64,000 bases of DNA from Codonopsis lanceolata (taxonomy: Eukaryota > Streptophyta > Magnoliopsida > Asterales > Campanulaceae): NCBI GenBank assembly GCA_013146195.2, contig CM028383.1, positions 1,229,499 to 1,293,498 of the forward strand, read 5' to 3'. Below the pieces are notes generated by a model that made no database searches, was not told the origin of the DNA, and saw only the letters and a program-made list of their open reading frames with translations. A program made the position numbers and the translations under genes. Shown piece by piece: positions 1-11,735 of this stretch (within the stretch, counting starts at the first letter, position 1; every line of letters begins with the position of its first letter).

Positions 1-601
1 AATTTCTAAAAAAAACAAATCATATAAATAAACAAAAAAAACTAGAGCTTTTAACCATTGTTTGAGTACTCAAAGACAAAGGAAAACGAAATAAAAATAG
101 AACAGTAATGTTAGGGGCTAAAAACAAATCCTACAGAAGTGAACATAAAAAATGATCGTGATTACTAGAATTTCTGTGATGACTAATCCAATATACTCTG
201 ACAATTCCTTTCAAAGAGTAATATACTCTTTACTTCAGGATGTTCCACTTAAATAGTAGTATTTTAAGAAAATAAAGTCGATACAATAAATTTTACTAGT
301 TTCCAAGATTAGCATTCCTGCATCAAACTTTAAACTGCAAAAATTTATTTGAGATAATTATGCAAAGCTCTTTTAATCCTTAAAAATGTTTGGATTTCAA
401 GAGTGGACTCTTTGAGAGGAGGCCAGGTAGAAAAATTCAAAGTAATTGGACCAGGAAAGGGGAAATTAACTTGGTGAGTAGGAAATGATGGTTCGTCGGT
501 GAAATCAAACAATGGGGAAAAAAACCTGAATATGTGAAATTTCAAATTGAAGAGAACATAATGTCAATGTTTGGTAGCAGTAATGTAATTTGGAAAGGTA
601 C
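1..601 (-). other. Presumed intron 2 of the ALG12-like gene
   Basis: AT-rich non-coding DNA downstream, in gene orientation, of the exon 2 donor at 601-597. No further ALG12 exon is recognisable, so the intron probably extends beyond the left edge. The part near 525-597 is repeated in degraded form at about 20035-20110, which shows the second ALG12 copy carried intron sequence and was not an mRNA copy. Confidence 0.5.
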
Positions 602-816
602 CTGGACATTGAAGCTTTCTTCAACTTTAGTGTAGGGTACCATAAAGACGTAAAACGCAGCAATTGATCCCAAAAACACATCATAACCTAACAAATTCAT
701 GACAGTTCCCAATTCAACTTAAACAGTAAAATCAAGTATATTTATGTATATAATCATTGAGAATGGAAAATGGATTTACCGTAATGGTCTAGAAATGTCG
801 GAGACCGGCGAGCCAT
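602..816 (-). CDS. ALG12: ALG12-like alpha-1,6-mannosyltransferase, exons 1-2 (partial, 5' end)
   Basis: Two exons read on the minus strand: exon 1 at 816-780 (37 nt, ATG at 816-814) and exon 2 at 687-602 (86 nt). They are joined by a GT-AG intron (779-688), and exon 2 ends in CAG before a GTACC donor. The junction codon is split 1+2 and the frame stays open for 41 residues. Residues about 13-41 contain LGSIAAFYVFMVPYTKVEES and then FNVQ, the conserved first luminal region of the ALG12/EBS4 family. That family transfers mannose from dolichol-phosphate-mannose to the lipid-linked N-glycan precursor in the ER. Later exons are not in the window and must lie left of position 1. The family call rests on recalled similarity of this short segment; the exon structure is seen directly. 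A broken second copy lies at 20035-35705. Confidence 0.72.
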
Positions 817-1224
817 TGTTGTGGGAAGGAGCTCGTTACCTTTCTTGTCCTGGCTCCAGTGCGGGAGAGAATCGGAGAACGGACGTATGAATCAGAATTC
901 ATTAATACGGTGTCGTTTTGAAATAGGGTAATTTCCCTTCGCAAATTCGTAATTTGAAGAGGAAATTATCAAGTCGGGTCTTTGACTAATGCAATTTTCA
1001 TGGTATTTTCAAACTTAAAATTTTGAAACAATTTGAACAAAAAAAAAAAAAAAAACATTTCAGATGATAAGAAGGTCGATCAAAGATTTATTAATTCGAT
1101 CTTTGATCGACACAAAGGTCGAGTTAATAAACTCAAAGGTCGAGTAAATCGACATAAATCTCATTATATTAATTTTAAGATGGTATTATAAATAATTCAT
1201 CACAAAAGATGTAATAAAAGAATA
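817..1224 (-). promoter_or_regulatory. 5' leader and upstream region of the ALG12-like gene
   Basis: The sequence runs from the start codon to the first Helitron-like terminus. About 100 bp next to the ATG is less AT-rich and could be 5' UTR. Further out it becomes A/T-rich, with a poly(A) run near 1040 and short repeats of a GGTCGAGT word near 1075-1150. No TATA box is assigned with confidence. Confidence 0.35.
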
Positions 1225-1651
1225 CTAGATCTTCATGTCCGTGTCTTTGGCATGATGTCAGTATATTTGATTTCGTTAATTGAAATGACAGTGATCTAAA
1301 TAGAAGGTACGATTTTTACAAATAAAAAAAAAAGTTACAGTTAAGGAGTATATTGTTTACCGTAATAGTTGAGGGATTGGTGTTTTATAAGGGTGACTGT
1401 TTAAAAGATTAATCGTAGGGTGTGACTTTGTAATATGAAGATAAAATATATGGAGAAGAAAAAAGTGCTCGTAATATTAATTGTAGGGGTGACTTGTAAT
1501 AGGAAGACAAAAAATAATAAAGAGTTAAAAATAGATAACTACTCACACATGTGAATGTGATGGTGAATCTCAACCGTTAAATGTTTTAAGATAATTTAAT
1601 CTCAACCTCCTAATAACTCTAGTCAATTACCTAACTGTTTTATAATATAGA
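1225..1651 (-). mobile_element. Helitron-like unit A (non-autonomous)
   Basis: On the minus strand the unit starts TCTATATTATAAAAC at its right edge and ends in CTAG followed by T at its left edge, the terminus style of plant Helitrons. It is about 427 bp, has no coding capacity, and abuts a homologous second unit with the same start and internal words (for example GATGTCAGTATAT and AATTGAAATGACAGTG). The 3' hairpin is degraded. The Helitron assignment is an inference from the termini and head-to-tail arrangement. Confidence 0.5.
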
Positions 1652-2069
1652 CTAGATCTTCAAGCCCGTGCATATAGCAAGATGTCAGTATATCTGATTT
1701 CGTCAATTGAAATGACAGTGCCTAAATAGAGGTGCGATTTAAAAAAATGTTACAATTGAGGGGTATATTACTTCAAGTGATAATTGAGGGATTGATGTTT
1801 TATAAGGGTTAATGTTCAAAAGATTAATCGCATGGCGTAACTTTATAATGTGGAGATAAGACAAAGGGAGAAGAAAAATGGGTGAATGCTCATAATATTA
1901 ATTGTATGGGTTGATTTGTAATAGGGAAAGAAAAAATAGGAAGTTAAAATGGATAACTACTCATACATGTAAATATGAGGGCGAATCTCAACCATTAAAT
2001 TTTTTAAGATAATTTAATCTCAACCTCTGAATAGTCATAATCAATTATCTAGCTATTTTATAATATGTA
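1652..2069 (-). mobile_element. Helitron-like unit B (tandem copy of unit A)
   Basis: This 418-bp direct repeat of unit A begins at the same CTAGATCTTCA word and ends at a similar TATAATAT terminus. Substitutions and small indels separate the two copies. The terminal motif GCCCGTGCATATAGC is better preserved here than in unit A. Confidence 0.5.
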
Positions 2070-4168
2070 CTAGTACTCTTGCCCGTACCGATGGCACAAC
2101 GCCAGTTTGGGAATTTATCAATAAATGAAGCAGATGTTGTGGAAATGAATTAATATTTACTTATAATTTGTATGGGTTGGATAGATGTACATTACACAAT
2201 GAAAATGAGAGAAAACTCAAATACCTAATAAAATAAAACATTTTACTTCGATATTTATTCATAAGAAAACCAATAAATAAATATTTTAATTGTAACTACT
2301 GTTAAAATACGAAAAGAAAATTTTATTGTTTTCTCAATAACGAAAACTCGATCTTCTTCTTCTGGGGTTCTTTCTTAACAACAATGGTTAGATTGGAAAC
2401 ATGATATGCAATAATTTTGTCAATTATTTCTACATATACATGACACAAAGAGAATTCAAACACATTCATTTAACCAAATTTTCTGCATCATCTGCAAAAC
2501 TCGAATCCTCCCACATATTATCATATAAAATTTAACAGGTGAACGGGGATGCATTTTGATCAAAATTAATCAATCTTAAAAGCTAAAAAAATGGCAATTA
2601 TATCATTAGAAACCAATACATATGCACCAACAAACAAAATCACAATAATGAGAAGATATGTAGTATTTTATAAAAATAAACTTGTATCTGTGCTGATGGC
2701 ACGGTGCCAGTATGAGCATGATCAATGTATGAACCGAGCATAATAAAAATAAATTATTATATCATTAATGTAAATTACACACCAACATCCCGAAAATTAA
2801 AAAAATAACATATTTTATTGGTCATAAAAGTTTATAACTCATCTTTAAAAAAAAATTATAACTTATCTTAAAAGAGTATAATTAAGCATCAAAAAGCATT
2901 CTCTTTCTCACACACACACACCAACCCAAAACCTGTTAATTGAAATAAACTTAAAAATGAAAATCTCTGCAAACAAAAACTACAAAATAAATTGAATAAG
3001 ACAGAGTGAACTAACAAATACTATTTTGAAATCGAAATCACAAAGATTTCAGACCAATAAAGGAAACTAAACACAACTTTTAAGAAAATAAAGAAATTTA
3101 AATACAAATATTCAAAATAAAAAAAGTTGATTACCAAACTTAGAAACAATTTTTTTTCAGATAAAAATTAAACTGATTTAGTTAATTACGATAACAATAA
3201 AAAAAATTAAAATACAAATATTTAAAATTACAAAAATTAATTACAAATTTTACGAACAAATTTTTTTATAAAAAAATAAATCTAAGCCAGACATAAATTA
3301 AATTGAGATTTAGTTGATTACGATAGCAATCAATTAAGAAACTACAACTAAATATTTGTAAAACCGTAAATGTCATTTTATTATTAATGAACTACTAAAA
3401 ATATTATTTTTTAAAAAAAATTGACTTTCAAATGGAGCCTCTTTGCCCGGAACTGAGGGATTAATTAATAATTTGTAAACGAAATTGTGGGCCAGAAAAA
3501 CGGGCAGGACAAAAATTAAATTAATTAAGTTAACTACGATAACAATTAAATAGAAAAAATATATATTTCAAATTACAAAACTTACAATTTTTTTTTAAAA
3601 AATTATTTGTATACGAAATTACGGGTCGGAAAAAAATTAAATTGATTAAGTTAATTATGATAATAATTAAAAAAAAATACAAATACAAATTTTCACAATC
3701 ATAAAACTGTAAAACCTTAAAATATTAACTGTAAAACTGTAATATCTAATTTTCGCAGTAAAAGAGTAAGTCTAATAAAAACTGATGAATAAGCAGGGAG
3801 GAGGAGAGAGAAAGAGATAGAGGAGTGAGAGATAAAAGGATTGTGGAGATAAAATAGGGATGGAAAATAACGTGATTAAAACGGTTAAGATTGTGAGATT
3901 AAATCATGACCAGTAATTATGTATGGTAATTCTAATAGTATAAGGAAACCCAAAAGATGTGATTACCCAAATAAATGACAGCCGTAGGATGATAGAAAAA
4001 AATGTTTGATAATAAAAGGGGATCCAAACCTAATTCTAATAGTATAAGAAAACCTAAAAGAGAAGGTTATTTAAATAAATGACAGCCGTAGGATAATAGT
4101 TAAAAAAAATTAAATCATGACCTCTGAATAACCCCTGTCAATTACCTAGCTTCTTTGTAATATAAATA
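2070..4168 (-). mobile_element. Helitron-like unit C (longer relative)
   Basis: The left edge reads CTAGTACTCTTGCCCGTACC, the reverse complement of a Helitron-type 3' end. The right edge, near 4120-4168, again matches the terminal segment of units A and B (CAATTACCTAGCTTC then GTAATAT). The interior is very AT-rich and non-coding. Parts near 2383-2550 are recognisably the reverse complement of 18716-18900, so this unit and the plus-strand element ending at 19181 belong to one family. A second terminus-like word near 2683-2720 suggests internal nesting. Confidence 0.4.
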
Positions 4169-4417
4169 TTTTTTCAGAATTAGGTTAATTTTGTATTATT
4201 TTGTATGTTTGAAAAGGTTATAACTTATAAATAAAAATACCCCTCGTAATTACAAAGACCATAATTTATTTTACTATATATACTTCATTGCTATAAATGC
4301 ATTTTTTTTCTCCTTGTTAGGGAAAATTCTAACAAAGATCTTTGGAATTCATTAGGATGTGATTTATAGAGATTAATAATCATAATATGCATTTTTTAAC
4401 CAATACATTTAGCTAGT

Positions 4418-5641
4418 ATTTCTTTCGTTTCAGTCAAAGAGTTTCCGTTTGAAAGTTAATTTTTTGGTAAAATTATGGTCGGTCCATTTTTCAAAGTTTT
4501 AACCCCAAAATTCCATTGTTCTTTTTTCCAACCGCATAAAATCATTTTTCGAAATATTGTTCCAAAAATATTATCGTCTCCTTCAACAACTCTGACACAC
4601 ACTTTGGATTCGAAAATCACTATTGTTGCGCAACTAAACGAGGATCGACCTGTCCGATCAGGTCGTGAGGGTCAAGGAGGCAACACCCATTCGTGAAGGT
4701 TCGGGGACAACGCCCTTAAAAGGTAAACGAGTTTTTTGAATCATTAACTACTACGAAACTTTTATGAAAATGTGTTGGGTTCGAGGATTTTCACAGTATG
4801 GACGAAGGCGAATGAGGAGAAATAAGAAGGCTTACGACGACGGAGAAGGAAGAATAAAAAGAAGAATGAGGGCATGGTCTATTTCATTACGATTTTGAAC
4901 CAGTGCAATTAGACTAAGCAGTTAAACTATTTTGAATCGCGGTGCAAAAATATTTGATTAAAATGATGAATCACGGTGCAAATAGACTAGACTATTAAAC
5001 TATTGAACCGCGGTACAAAAAAAATAATGCAATAAAATTGATTAATCGCGGTCCAATTAGACTACACAATTAAACTATTGAACACTGTGCAAAAATTAAT
5101 ACAATAAAATTGATAAATCGTGATACAAACATTGATGAATCGCGGTACAATGAGACTACACAATTAAACTATTAAACCGCGGTGCAAAAAGTAATATAAT
5201 AAAATTGATGAACCACTGTGCGATTAGTCTAGGCAGTTAAACTATTAAACTGCGGTGCAAAATTAATGCAATAAAATTGATGAATTACGGTGTAATTAAA
5301 CTATTGAACCGCGATGCAAAAAATCATGCAATAAAATTAATGAGCCACGGAGCAAAAATAATAACCTCCGTAACTCACTTACGGTTCATTAAAGGTATTG
5401 TAGTCATTTTGCCACCAAAAGTGAGTTTTTCTGGTTTAAACAAAAATGAGTACTTTTGTGATTAAAAACTTCAAAAAAGTGGACCGGCCCATAATTTTTC
5501 TTTATTTTTTTAAAAAATGACACTCTTAGTTGCTCATTAGTAATAAAATGACATTTATATGCCTTAATTTTTAAAAATAGACTCTTTAAGTGAAACATCC
5601 AAAAATAAAATGGTGAATTTTTGTCTAGAACAGAAGGAGTA
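4418..5641. mobile_element. MITE-like inverted-repeat element with internal minisatellite
   Basis: The outer ends carry the Stowaway-style words TATTTCTTTCGTTTC (left) and AGAAGGAGTATA (right). Just inside, about 4470-4540 and about 5400-5500 are imperfect inverted copies: AAAATTATGGTCGGTCCATT against the reverse complement of GGACCGGCCCATAATTTTT. The middle is filled by a tandem repeat. The right 130 bp is closely related to 7285-7420. No transposase is present; family assignment is uncertain. Confidence 0.4.
4890..5372. repeat. Minisatellite, about 75-bp unit, about 6 copies
   Basis: Repeated units contain TTAAACTATTGAACCGCGGTGC followed by AATGCAATAAAATTGATGAA and a second CGCGGT word. 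The TTAAACTAT anchor recurs near 4921, 4997, 5072, 5164, 5240 and 5295. CCGCGG is self-complementary, so each unit can pair with its neighbours. Confidence 0.75.
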
Positions 5642-5944
5642 TATCAAAAACAAAAACTCCTCAAAAATAACATAATTAGTGATCATAGCAAAAAAAATAT
5701 TGGAGAAGAGTGGGGAGTTGACATTGACCGGCATATCTTAAGGGAAACCTTGGTCGATAAACTAGTACATAAACATTTAAAATAATTATCCATCATGTCA
5801 CGTTATTTTATTGATTTTTTCTCGATAAATAGTATATTTTTCATTGTAGATAAATTTATAAAAGCTTTATACCATAAATTAACTATTAAAATATTTTATA
5901 CTTTCACAATTTACGTTTGGAAGTAATATATTTATTTTCAAAAA

Positions 5945-6221
5945 TCTATATTATAAAAGAGCTCATGGTCTAACTGACAACCTTAATCGAATTACGTTAA
6001 ACACGACTGACGGTCCAGATTGATTCGTAAGTATGTGAGTTACAAATGAATCCCTCAGTTATCAATTATGTTTGAATTACTCATCTACAATTACATATAA
6101 AACTTTCAGTTGTGGGTTTTGTTTGAATTACCTCGTCAGTTATGAGTTTTATTTATCCCGAACCATTCATTTAACTGATCACATACCGATCTCATGCCTA
6201 TGACACGGGCACGTATACTAG
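5945..6221 (+). mobile_element. Short non-autonomous Helitron
   Basis: It begins TCTATATTATAAAAGAGC directly after an A and ends GGGCACGTATACTAG directly before a T. This fits the A|TC...CTAG|T arrangement of plant Helitrons. It is 277 bp and non-coding. The start matches the minus-strand start of unit A almost word for word. Confidence 0.6.
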
Positions 6222-6419
6222 TAATATACCATTTAAAAACATAATCAATTAATGTTTAGAATAAATATATTATATCCACCTAATAATTTATTAATTTCTT
6301 AATTTTATATTTCAAAAATTATTTTTATTCATTAATATTTATTAGCAATTCAAATTACTAATGCAAGAATATAGACTTTATTAAATACAAAATTGATCTA
6401 AAATGATAAGAAACATAAT

Positions 6420-7575
6420 TTAAAGTGTGTAATCAAATCACTTTATGTAAGAACTAAGAAGATGTGGTTGAAGAGAATATGATACCTTAAGTATCCTTAT
6501 ATAGACCTTTTTATGGCTAGTTTTTACAACAACGAGTTTTTCCAAGGACTAGTTTTTTATAAGCACGTTTCTTACGATTAGTTTTTACCATGACCAGTGT
6601 TCTAAAACATGTCGCCTAGGCATTTGGCGTCGGTAGCACGCCGCGATTAATGCCAAATCGGCCAAAAAGTCGCCTGAGAAGAAAATCGTTAACTAGGCGC
6701 CCTAGTCGCCGACAAGTCGCTCACCACCTAGCGAGTGGACTGGAAAAGAGAAGAGAAAAGATAGAGTTTTGAAGAGCCGACCGAAGTAGAAGCAAGACGA
6801 GTACTATGGAGTCAGTGCCCATGTCGGGTTCAAAGAAATTGGGGTTGATGGATGAAATAGAGGGAGGCGAGATTCTAAACTGGAAATTGGGATTGAAATA
6901 AAAATTGGCAAAATAAGAGAGATTCGACGATGAACGCATCAAACATGTGTAATTGTGGAAGACTTAGAGGTCATGATGCTTTGAGATCATCATAATTCCC
7001 TCAAAAAAATGAAAAAGAGGGCAATGGAGACAGAAACCCCAAAGAGAGAGAGATGGAAGAAGAAAGAGATGTGAAATGGGGGGATGTCCGCTCTGTGATC
7101 CTTTATTGTCCAAGTGGGGTCTAGCTTTTTTAATTTAAAAAAATGAATTTGAGGGATATAAATACAATGAATCTAATATAAAAAATTGTTCCCACTATAA
7201 AATATAAATATACCAAACTAAAGATAATTATATTTTAGTCTTCTTCATTATATTAAAGAGTTCACATTTAAAAGTCAAACTTTTTAAAAAATGACACTTT
7301 TAGTAACTCATTAATAATAAAATGATACTTTTATGCCTATATTTTTTAAAGTGAAATCTTTAAATAAACATCTTAAAATAGAATAGTAAATTTTTTGCCC
7401 GAAATAGAGAGAGTATTAAGAAAAATATCAAAATAAGGATAATTATGTTTTATTTTCAGGCCCCGCCTAAATGCCCTAGGCTTTAGGCTTCGATCTAGTG
7501 CCTAGCACCCACCTAACGATTTTTAGAACCTTAACTAGTTTTTTAACTACTAGTTTTTTAAGACAATTTGAATAT
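6420..7575. repeat. DNA-transposon remnant, left part (split by hAT-like and copia insertions)
   Basis: The words TATAGACCTTTTTATGGCTAG and GCTAGTTTTTACAACAACGAG near 6495-6560, with ACTAGTTTTTT at 7540-7560, are repeated at 19520-19620 and continue after the copia element at 15116-15240. The copies at 6420-15260 (with insertions) and 19390-19830 therefore look like two members of one family. The family is not identified with certainty. Confidence 0.4.
6599..7531. mobile_element. hAT-like non-autonomous element
   Basis: The ends are inverted: GTTCTAAAACATGTCGCCTAGG on the left and, on the other strand, GGTTCTAAAAATCGTTAGG on the right. Flanking 8-mers TGACCAGT and TAACTAGT match at 6 of 8 positions, the duplication length expected for hAT. 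Inside are GGCG/CCTAGGC-rich blocks at both ends and a Stowaway-related patch near 7285-7420. No transposase reading frame is seen. Confidence 0.5.
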
Positions 7576-8067
7576 TGTTAGTAATTGGGCTTGTGGCCCG
7601 ATTAATTACTTCCACCCACATGGAATATATTTATATTATTATTATTGGTTAATTAGTTTCCTAATCCGAATGAGTTTAGGATTGACTTAACCTACAAGAA
7701 ATAGAGTTTCTTGGTAATAATATAAATAGGGCAGCTAAAGGAATAAAACCCTAACACACAAACTGAAGAACACGTCTTCTATAAGGTTGTCGCCCCTCTC
7801 TCTCTCTCCTAATTCTATCTCACCAAAATACTCCCTCTAGCCTAACCATCAAGAGGCTTGGATTTGCGGTGTGAACTAGTATTGATATTCGTGCTACGTG
7901 ATATCAATCGACGAGAGAGACTTATAGGTTTGTTGATCGTGACATACGAAGATCGTAGCTCAGGCAGAAAGTCTTCCGCTTCGCTCAAAGTTCAAGTTCG
8001 CATAAGGTAACTCATGATTACTGTTTGATATCAAACTTGTGTGATATATGTTTAGATATATCCTTCA
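7576..8067 (+). repeat. 5' LTR of copia element
   Basis: It starts TGTTAGTAATTGGG and ends TATATCCTTCA. A likely promoter TATA box, TATAAATAGG, lies at 7721-7730 and a CT-rich stretch follows near 7795-7810. Confidence 0.93.
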
Positions 8068-9495
8068 TTGGTATCAGAGCCTATATGCTTGATTGCTCGT
8101 ATCGTTATGTCATGAATCGCATGCTTTTGTTTTTGAGTTTGTTTAAAAGTTTTACCCGATAATAAAACAAATGGGTTTTATTATTTTATGTGTAAAACTT
8201 TTTTATTTTCGAGAAAAATTTATATGTATGAGTTCCCTACGGCGAGGCGAACAACATACTAAATTCTCGTTGAATTCCGTTGGGTATTTTTCAAAATATC
8301 GCAAACCCTAGTTTTGTTGAAAATCGATTTTTCCGAAACTTTGCGTGCTGTTATGACCTCTTTAAGTTCTGTAAAATCATGATTTTATGGACTGTACTTG
8401 TAGTACTCCGCGAGGGCTTTCCAACGACATATTATATGCTTAATTTGGACTTAAAATGAACGTTTTATGGCCTCGCCAAGTTGGCTCTTCGTGAATCGAT
8501 TTTTTGGGTTAAATATCGAGTCAAAAACGAAGCCCACTCTCGGCCTCGATATACGTGCTTTTTGTGGCACTCCTTTCAATGTAAAAAGTACACCACCCAA
8601 AAGCACTCGATGAGACGAGTCCAACGCCACCGTCCGTGAGATCATCGGACCACCGGAAGGCGGCGCGTGGACCTCAATCGCCGGCTAGGTGCGTGGAGAC
8701 GGCGTGAAGGAAGGTCAATCAACCGTTGACTGGTCAACGGTTAACGCGTTGACTGCCACGTCACCTGCCACATCATCAATAAGGCCCACTTCAGGAAGTC
8801 TTTTTTGCTGACATCATCAGCCACGTCAGCCCTAGGTACAGTCAGCGTCCAATCAGCCTCCCAGGAAGCCCACACGCGCAGGTGGCGCGTGAGGGCGCGT
8901 GCGGCCTCTCCAGGGCTCCGATTGAAAAACGACCAACGCGTCTGGACTTGTTTTGGCCGTCTGAGTCCAATGGTAGCCTCTGTTTTGATCAATTCAGCAT
9001 GTAAATGTTTGTTTTTGCTTTTTCAGTGTATAAAAACCTGTTTTTTGATTTTTTTAAAAATACAAAAATAATATCCAGTGTTTATCATTCCGTTTAGGGT
9101 TAGGGCTGCTGTTTGGGACTATTCTGGAATTTTTTAAAATTCTTTGTGAATTTTAAGCTATTTTTAAGTCATTTTAGCATATTTAATTGTCGTTTTGGGC
9201 TCTAAAATTGCGATTGGGACTATACGAGACCCAATAAATTTATTTTCAGTAGTGAAAATATTTATGTACATCATATGTGCTTGATGGATTTATTCTATCA
9301 TATTTCTTTTGTTTAAATCATCAATTTATGAATATTTTCACGTTGTGCATACTTTGGTTGTGATTACGAGCCTCGCAGATTTTCCCTCCTTACGTGTATG
9401 ATGTGATTATATTTAGTAATTGATTTTTTAAAACAAAAGTGAATCAAAATATACATATATGCTTATGTCTTATTTTTGCGATAAATTGTAGTGAA
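8068..9495 (+). other. 5' leader of the copia element (PBS to gag)
   Basis: It opens with the primer-binding site complementary to initiator tRNA-Met (8069-8081). The rest is about 1.4 kb without a supported gene, including a GC-rich block at 8640-8960 with repeated CCACGTCA/GTTGACTG-type words. Reading frames here on either strand have no recognisable domain. Confidence 0.7.
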
Positions 9496-10330
9496 ATGGC
9501 TTCTCAGAATGTAATCGCTGACCTTAATAAGGGTGAGAAATTAAATGACACAAATTATAGTGTTTGGCAAAGGAAAATCACGTATTTGCTAAACGAGCAA
9601 GAGGTTCTGGACAACCTAGATACTGTGATGGTAGAACCAGAGATGGGTAATTTGACCATCGCCCAGCATCGCCAGAAAATGCAGGAATTCCTTGACTGGA
9701 AAAAGAAAGATCGATGTGCACGCTTTACTATGCTGAGTAGCATGCATAATGATCTGATTGGCGAGTTTGAGGATTGCCTGACTGCTAAACAAATGTGGGA
9801 CCACATTAAGTGCATTTATGGGAATACTTTTGCTACAAAGTTAAGGACTTTGACTTACAAGTTTGAAAGCTATAAGATTGACCAGAAACGAAACATTCTT
9901 GAACAACTACGTGAGATGTTCGGAATGATTCGAGATCTTAAAGCTGCTGGTTCTATTTTTTCTGATGAATAGCAAGTTCAAGCAGTGATTCGTTCACTGC
10001 CTGACTCTTGTAGTGGTTTGAGGCGTATCTTGACTCATACAGACTCCATCAGACTTTTGCAGATGTATCTCGCCATGTTGAGCTTGAGGCTGAGTGTCAT
10101 GAAGCGAATCGCGCGATAAGTGCTGCGACTCGTGATCTTGCTCTTGTTTCCCTTGAGGGTCCGCGCAAGCCACACGGGCAACGTAAGAAACAAGCTAAAG
10201 GCAAGAAGACTCGGAATTTGGGCCCCAAAAGTGACAAGATTACTAAACGCCGTAGAAGCAAAAAGAATATTGCTAAGCAGAAGTTCTACAACTGTGGTGC
10301 CTTGGGTCATTTAATTTTGCTCGGACTTGT
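9496..10330 (+). pseudogene. copia gag (broken)
   Basis: ATG at 9496 opens a copia-type Gag (UBN2-like capsid region with LNDTNYSVWQRKI near the N-terminus). The frame stops with TAG at 9970-9972 but coding resemblance continues beyond it, with at least one further frameshift before 10330. A decayed CCHC knuckle (FYNCGALGHL near 10285-10315) has lost its spacing and final Cys. Gag would form the virus-like particle. The 9439 frame opening lies upstream, but 9496 fits the family start (MASQNV). Confidence 0.85.
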
Positions 10331-10366
10331 CCAGAGCCCAAGAAGGTATCCCTTAATCCTATATCC

Positions 10367-11699
10367 ATGCAAAGTTGTGTTTGCTCTCATGTTTTATTGG
10401 CTGACTCTCTCCCTGTGTGGATTGTAGACTCAAGCTCAACCAAACATGTGACGAAGGATCGAGAAGGATTTGTAGATTATCGAAAAGTTCCTGCGGGTAC
10501 AAGAAGAATTTTCATGGGAAACAGTTCGTCTGTTGAAGTCAAAGGAGTTGGCTCATACCAACTTCAATTGCGGAATGGACGCACATTGACTCTTCATGAA
10601 GTTCTTTATGCACTTGGACTTCGACATAATCTATTATCAGTAGTACAATTGCTAGGATATGGATTTATTTTTTTTTAATTTTAGTGATGCTCACTTGGAT
10701 ATTTGTTTTGGTGATGAGATTTTGGGACATGGTTTCTTGTCAGATAATTTCTTTAAATTAGATTTGTTGGATTCCCATAATTCTTCTGTTAATTCTTCTT
10801 CTTGCATGGTTTATGATGATTCTAATTATGAGTTTTGGCATGCTAGACTTGGACATATAGGAAAATATAGGATGACTAGATTGGCTAGAGAAGGCCTATT
10901 GGGGTCTCTCAGCAAAGTCAACCTACCCTTGTGTGAATCTTGTTTGGCAGGAAAAGCTTGCCGAAAGCCTTTTGGTAAGGCAAAAAGAGCCACACATCCA
11001 TTAGAGTTAATCCATTCAGACATTTGTAGACCAATGAATGTTAAGGCACGTCATGGAGCTTCATATTTTCTCACTTTTATCGATGACTACACACGCTATG
11101 GTTATGTTTACCTTATTTCTCACCGCGATGAAGCTCTCAAGTGTTTTGAGCGCTTTCTCGCAGATGTTGAGAATCAAAAGGATAAAAGCTTAAAAATTTT
11201 AGAACTAACTGGGGCCGTGAGTATTTATTCGATCAATTTAAAGAATTGTGTGAGAAAAATGGGAATACGCCAACAGTTGACAATTCCTAGAACTCTGCAA
11301 CAAAATGGTGTTGCATAACGAAGGAATCGAACATTGTTGGAAATGGTTAGGTCGATGATGGCACAGGCCAACCTCCCGATTTCGTTTTGGGGGGATGCGC
11401 TAATGACTGCCGCCTACATACTTAACCGAGTGCCTTCTAAGTCAGTTCCCACAACCCCTTATGAACTCTGGAAAGGTGAGAAGCCTAAATTGGGGCATCT
11501 TCATCCTTGGGGTTGTGCAGGTTATGTCCATAGTACCTCCAATAAGTTTGGAAAACTAGGCCCTATAGGAAACAAGTGTGTTTTCATAAGGTATTCAGAT
11601 ACTTCAAAGGGTTATGTTATGTATGGTGGAAAACCTGACGTAGGAATGACTGAATCAGAGTCGCGCAATGTTGATTTCATTGAGAATGATTTCCCATAG
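10367..11699 (+). pseudogene. copia protease-integrase (broken)
   Basis: The protease active-site segment reads WIVDSSSTKHV near 10420, so the expected D-S-G is altered to D-S-S. Integrase keeps its HHCC zinc-binding site (WHARLGH then CESC, about 10838-10945) and first catalytic Asp (HSDIC). The segment that should hold the second catalytic Asp is scrambled (about 11190-11230). The codon at the expected catalytic Glu is a TAA stop (about 11316-11318). Frame changes occur near 10660 and 11318. Integration activity is therefore lost at two of three catalytic positions. Confidence 0.88.
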
Positions 11700-11735
11700 A
11701 TAGGTGAAGTTAGGAAAGACTTTGAACTTTTTGAG

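Noticed and set aside
8451..9071. Frames in the GC-rich part of the copia leader
   Set aside because: They overlap on opposite strands, have no domain and sit between PBS and gag.
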